Positions 6,655 through 7,303 of a DNA stretch of 7,303 nucleotides are shown one piece after another (position 1 is the first letter of the stretch; every line of letters starts with the position of its first letter). Both the position numbers and the translations under genes were made by a program. The stretch is from an uncultured Rickettsiales bacterium. Lineage in GTDB: Bacteria > Pseudomonadota > Alphaproteobacteria > Rs-D84. The stretch is from assembly GCA_900549365.1 (NCBI GenBank), contig UROD01000037.1, forward strand, positions 1 through 7,303, read 5' to 3'. The notes under the pieces were generated by a model. The model saw only the letters and a program-made list of their open reading frames with translations, was not told where the DNA came from and searched no databases.

Positions 6655-7146
6655 GATGTACGTTTCGGTTGTCCCCAGTGCGCGCGCAGGCAAGTATTTA
6701 TACGTGTCGCCCGCAACAATTGGCACACACAGAGAACCACTGCTTGCGCCCGCTGGCACACCATTTATAGAACTGACCACATATGTATTGCTGTTAATGG
6801 TAATTTTTGATATGCCATTATAATCATCATAGTATATCAACAGATAACCATTTGATGTTGCGGTATATTCAGTATTGATTTCTTGCGCAACAACCGCGTC
6901 CCAATTTGGCATAACAGATGCCGCCACATCTTGTTTCAAATTGTTTATTTCTGTACGCAGATTTGTAATCTGGGTCAACAGTGTGGAAACATCACTCTGT
7001 CGCGCCAATGCTGTGCCGCCGGCGGTTGTGCCGTCGTGCACGCGCAGGGTTTTATTGGTTGTATCGACGGTGATTTCGCCCATCGCGCCGATAAAGTTTT
7101 CGTGTTCGGTGGCAGTGCCACGTCTGAATTGTATTTGTCTTGACAT
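6631..7146 (-). CDS. Phage tail-fibre-like protein with Mtd/hyaluronidase-type N-terminal domain
   Basis: A 171-residue protein with three parts. Residues 1-49 match the N-terminal domain of phage receptor-binding proteins such as the major tropism determinant and phage hyaluronidases: IQFRRGTATEHENF, GEITVDTTNKTLRVHDG and TAGGTALAR. Residues 52-75 form a coiled coil with a 3-4 hydrophobic rhythm (V53, L56, I60, L63, I67, L70, V74), expected to trimerise. Residues about 80-171 look beta-rich, with an NGYLLIYY strand, SSINGV, VPIVAGD and FIPCQG, resembling small tail-fibre C-terminal domains. It is short for a receptor-binding fibre and has no phage structural neighbours in the window. The start at 7146 has AAAGGA six bases upstream on its strand. 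It converges on the glycan operon and diverges from yraN. Possible roles are a remnant or cargo of a prophage or tail-like particle, or a domesticated host surface protein; no signal peptide is visible. The N-terminal domain is confident and the function is not. Confidence 0.8.
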   Translation of the reverse strand: MSRQIQFRRGTATEHENFIGAMGEITVDTTNKTLRVHDGTTAGGTALARQSDVSTLLTQITNLRTEINNLKQDVAASVMPNWDAVVAQEINTEYTATSNGYLLIYYDDYNGISKITINSNTYVVSSINGVPAGASSGSLCVPIVAGDTYKYLPARALGTTETYIKFIPCQG

Positions 7147-7163
7147 AAAAAATCCTTTATAGT
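7135..7163 (+). promoter_or_regulatory. Candidate promoter for a leaderless yraN transcript
   Basis: TTGTCT (7135-7140, 4 of 6) and TATAGT (7158-7163, 5 of 6) are 17 bases apart, an ideal sigma70 geometry. The expected start point, about seven bases after the -10, is 7170-7171, which is the A of the yraN ATG. No good ribosome binding site precedes that ATG. The elements lie over the start and ribosome binding site of the divergent tail-like gene. Confidence 0.4.
7151..7157 (-). promoter_or_regulatory. Ribosome binding site of the tail-like gene
   Basis: On the - strand this reads AAGGATT, four bases before the ATG whose first base is 7146. It is the same heptamer that precedes four genes of the glycan operon, which supports this start over internal alternatives and suggests the gene is adapted to the host's translation signals. 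Confidence 0.75.
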
Positions 7164-7170
7164 GTTAGGT

Positions 7171-7303
7171 ATGAACACATACCAATCTGGGTTATTTGCA
7201 GAATTTTGGGCACGCATGTATCTGCGCATGCGGGGGTATCGCATTCTGGGGCGGCGGTACATTACGGGGCGCAATACTGGGCGCGCCGAAATTGACATTA
7301 TCG
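7171..7303 (+). CDS. yraN: YraN family protein (UPF0102), 3' end outside window
   Basis: The first 44 residues are visible, and the gene runs off the right edge. The family pattern is present: G-x-x-AE-x-x-A (GLFAEFWA, residues 7-14), then YLRMRGYRILGRRY (17-30), then the acidic core AEIDII (39-44). In most family members that core is GEID(L/I), so an alanine replaces the glycine here. YraN proteins have a restriction-endonuclease-like fold, are widespread and usually chromosomal, and their cellular role is poorly defined. The ATG at 7171 is chosen because the family starts about here. A GTG at 7162 would add three residues, and neither start has a good ribosome binding site. It is divergent from the tail-like gene with only 24 bases between starts. 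As a housekeeping gene it marks the right border of the accessory region. Confidence 0.8.
   Translation, partial: MNTYQSGLFAEFWARMYLRMRGYRILGRRYITGRNTGRAEIDII

Noticed and set aside
6631..6870. Diversity-generating retroelement variable region in the tail-like gene
   Set aside because: The Mtd-type N-terminal domain made this worth checking, but the C-terminal end lacks a C-type lectin pattern and the window holds no template repeat or reverse transcriptase.
7015..7026. GC-rich palindrome CCGCCGGCGG
   Set aside because: It has no loop, lies inside the tail-like coding sequence, and is explained by the codons for a Thr-Ala-Gly-Gly-Thr stretch.
7140..7145. Perfect TTGACA as a -35 element for yraN
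   Set aside because: It is only 12 bases from TATAGT, and the hexamer at the proper 17-base spacing (TGTTAG) matches poorly. TTGTCT at 7135-7140 has better geometry.
6875..7162. Open frames on the + strand opposite the tail-like gene
   Set aside because: They are cysteine-rich shadows without domains; the - strand protein has a clear Mtd-type N-terminal domain and a coiled coil.
6975..7298. Open frame on the - strand across the tail-like gene start and yraN
   Set aside because: It crosses two genes supported by family motifs, is rich in R and P as expected for a shadow, and shows no domain.

Overview
The window reads as a chromosomal segment from a Gram-negative bacterium of moderate GC. 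It carries the downstream part of a surface-polysaccharide (O-antigen or capsule type) gene cluster, an isolated phage-tail-like gene, and the start of the housekeeping gene yraN. The standard code is used: TGG is tryptophan, and TGA, TAA and TAG are stops. The Gram-negative call rests on WecE and YraN. The YraN N-terminus and the tail-like protein suggest an alphaproteobacterium, perhaps an uncultured gut-type lineage, but that placement is a weak inference.

Layout. From 1 to 6628 there are seven genes on the + strand: a GT4 glycosyltransferase cut at its 5' end by the window (1-1161); a GT2 glycosyltransferase (1262-2101); WecE, the dTDP-4-amino-4,6-dideoxygalactose transaminase (2106-3239); a divergent GT-B-like glycosyltransferase (3239-4525); a PseH-like GNAT acetyltransferase (4522-4998); a GT-D-fold (DUF1792) glycosyltransferase (4999-5874); and a DUF1796 putative papain-like cysteine peptidase (5888-6628). 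The last six are packed with gaps of 0-13 bases or overlapping start/stop codons, so they look like one operon. A promoter candidate lies in the 100-base gap before the GT2 gene.

From 6631 to 7146, on the - strand and convergent with the operon (two bases between stop codons), is a 171-residue trimeric tail-fibre-like protein. It has an Mtd/hyaluronidase-type N-terminal domain, a coiled coil and a small beta-rich C-terminus. Only 24 bases separate its start codon from yraN (7171 to the window edge, + strand), which may be transcribed as a leaderless message.

How the genes work together (inference). WecE would make dTDP-Fuc4N from dTDP-4-keto-6-deoxyglucose. The GNAT protein could N-acetylate that or another amino sugar nucleotide. 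The four glycosyltransferases, of three or four different folds or families, would build a repeat unit. The DUF1796 protein has an unknown role and recurs in such loci. RmlA/RmlB, the initiating transferase, flippase and polymerase are not in the window. The GNAT and GT-D genes are clearly more AT-rich than their neighbours, which suggests a mosaic cluster. I saw no CRISPR array, tRNA, rRNA, insertion sequence or recombinase gene.
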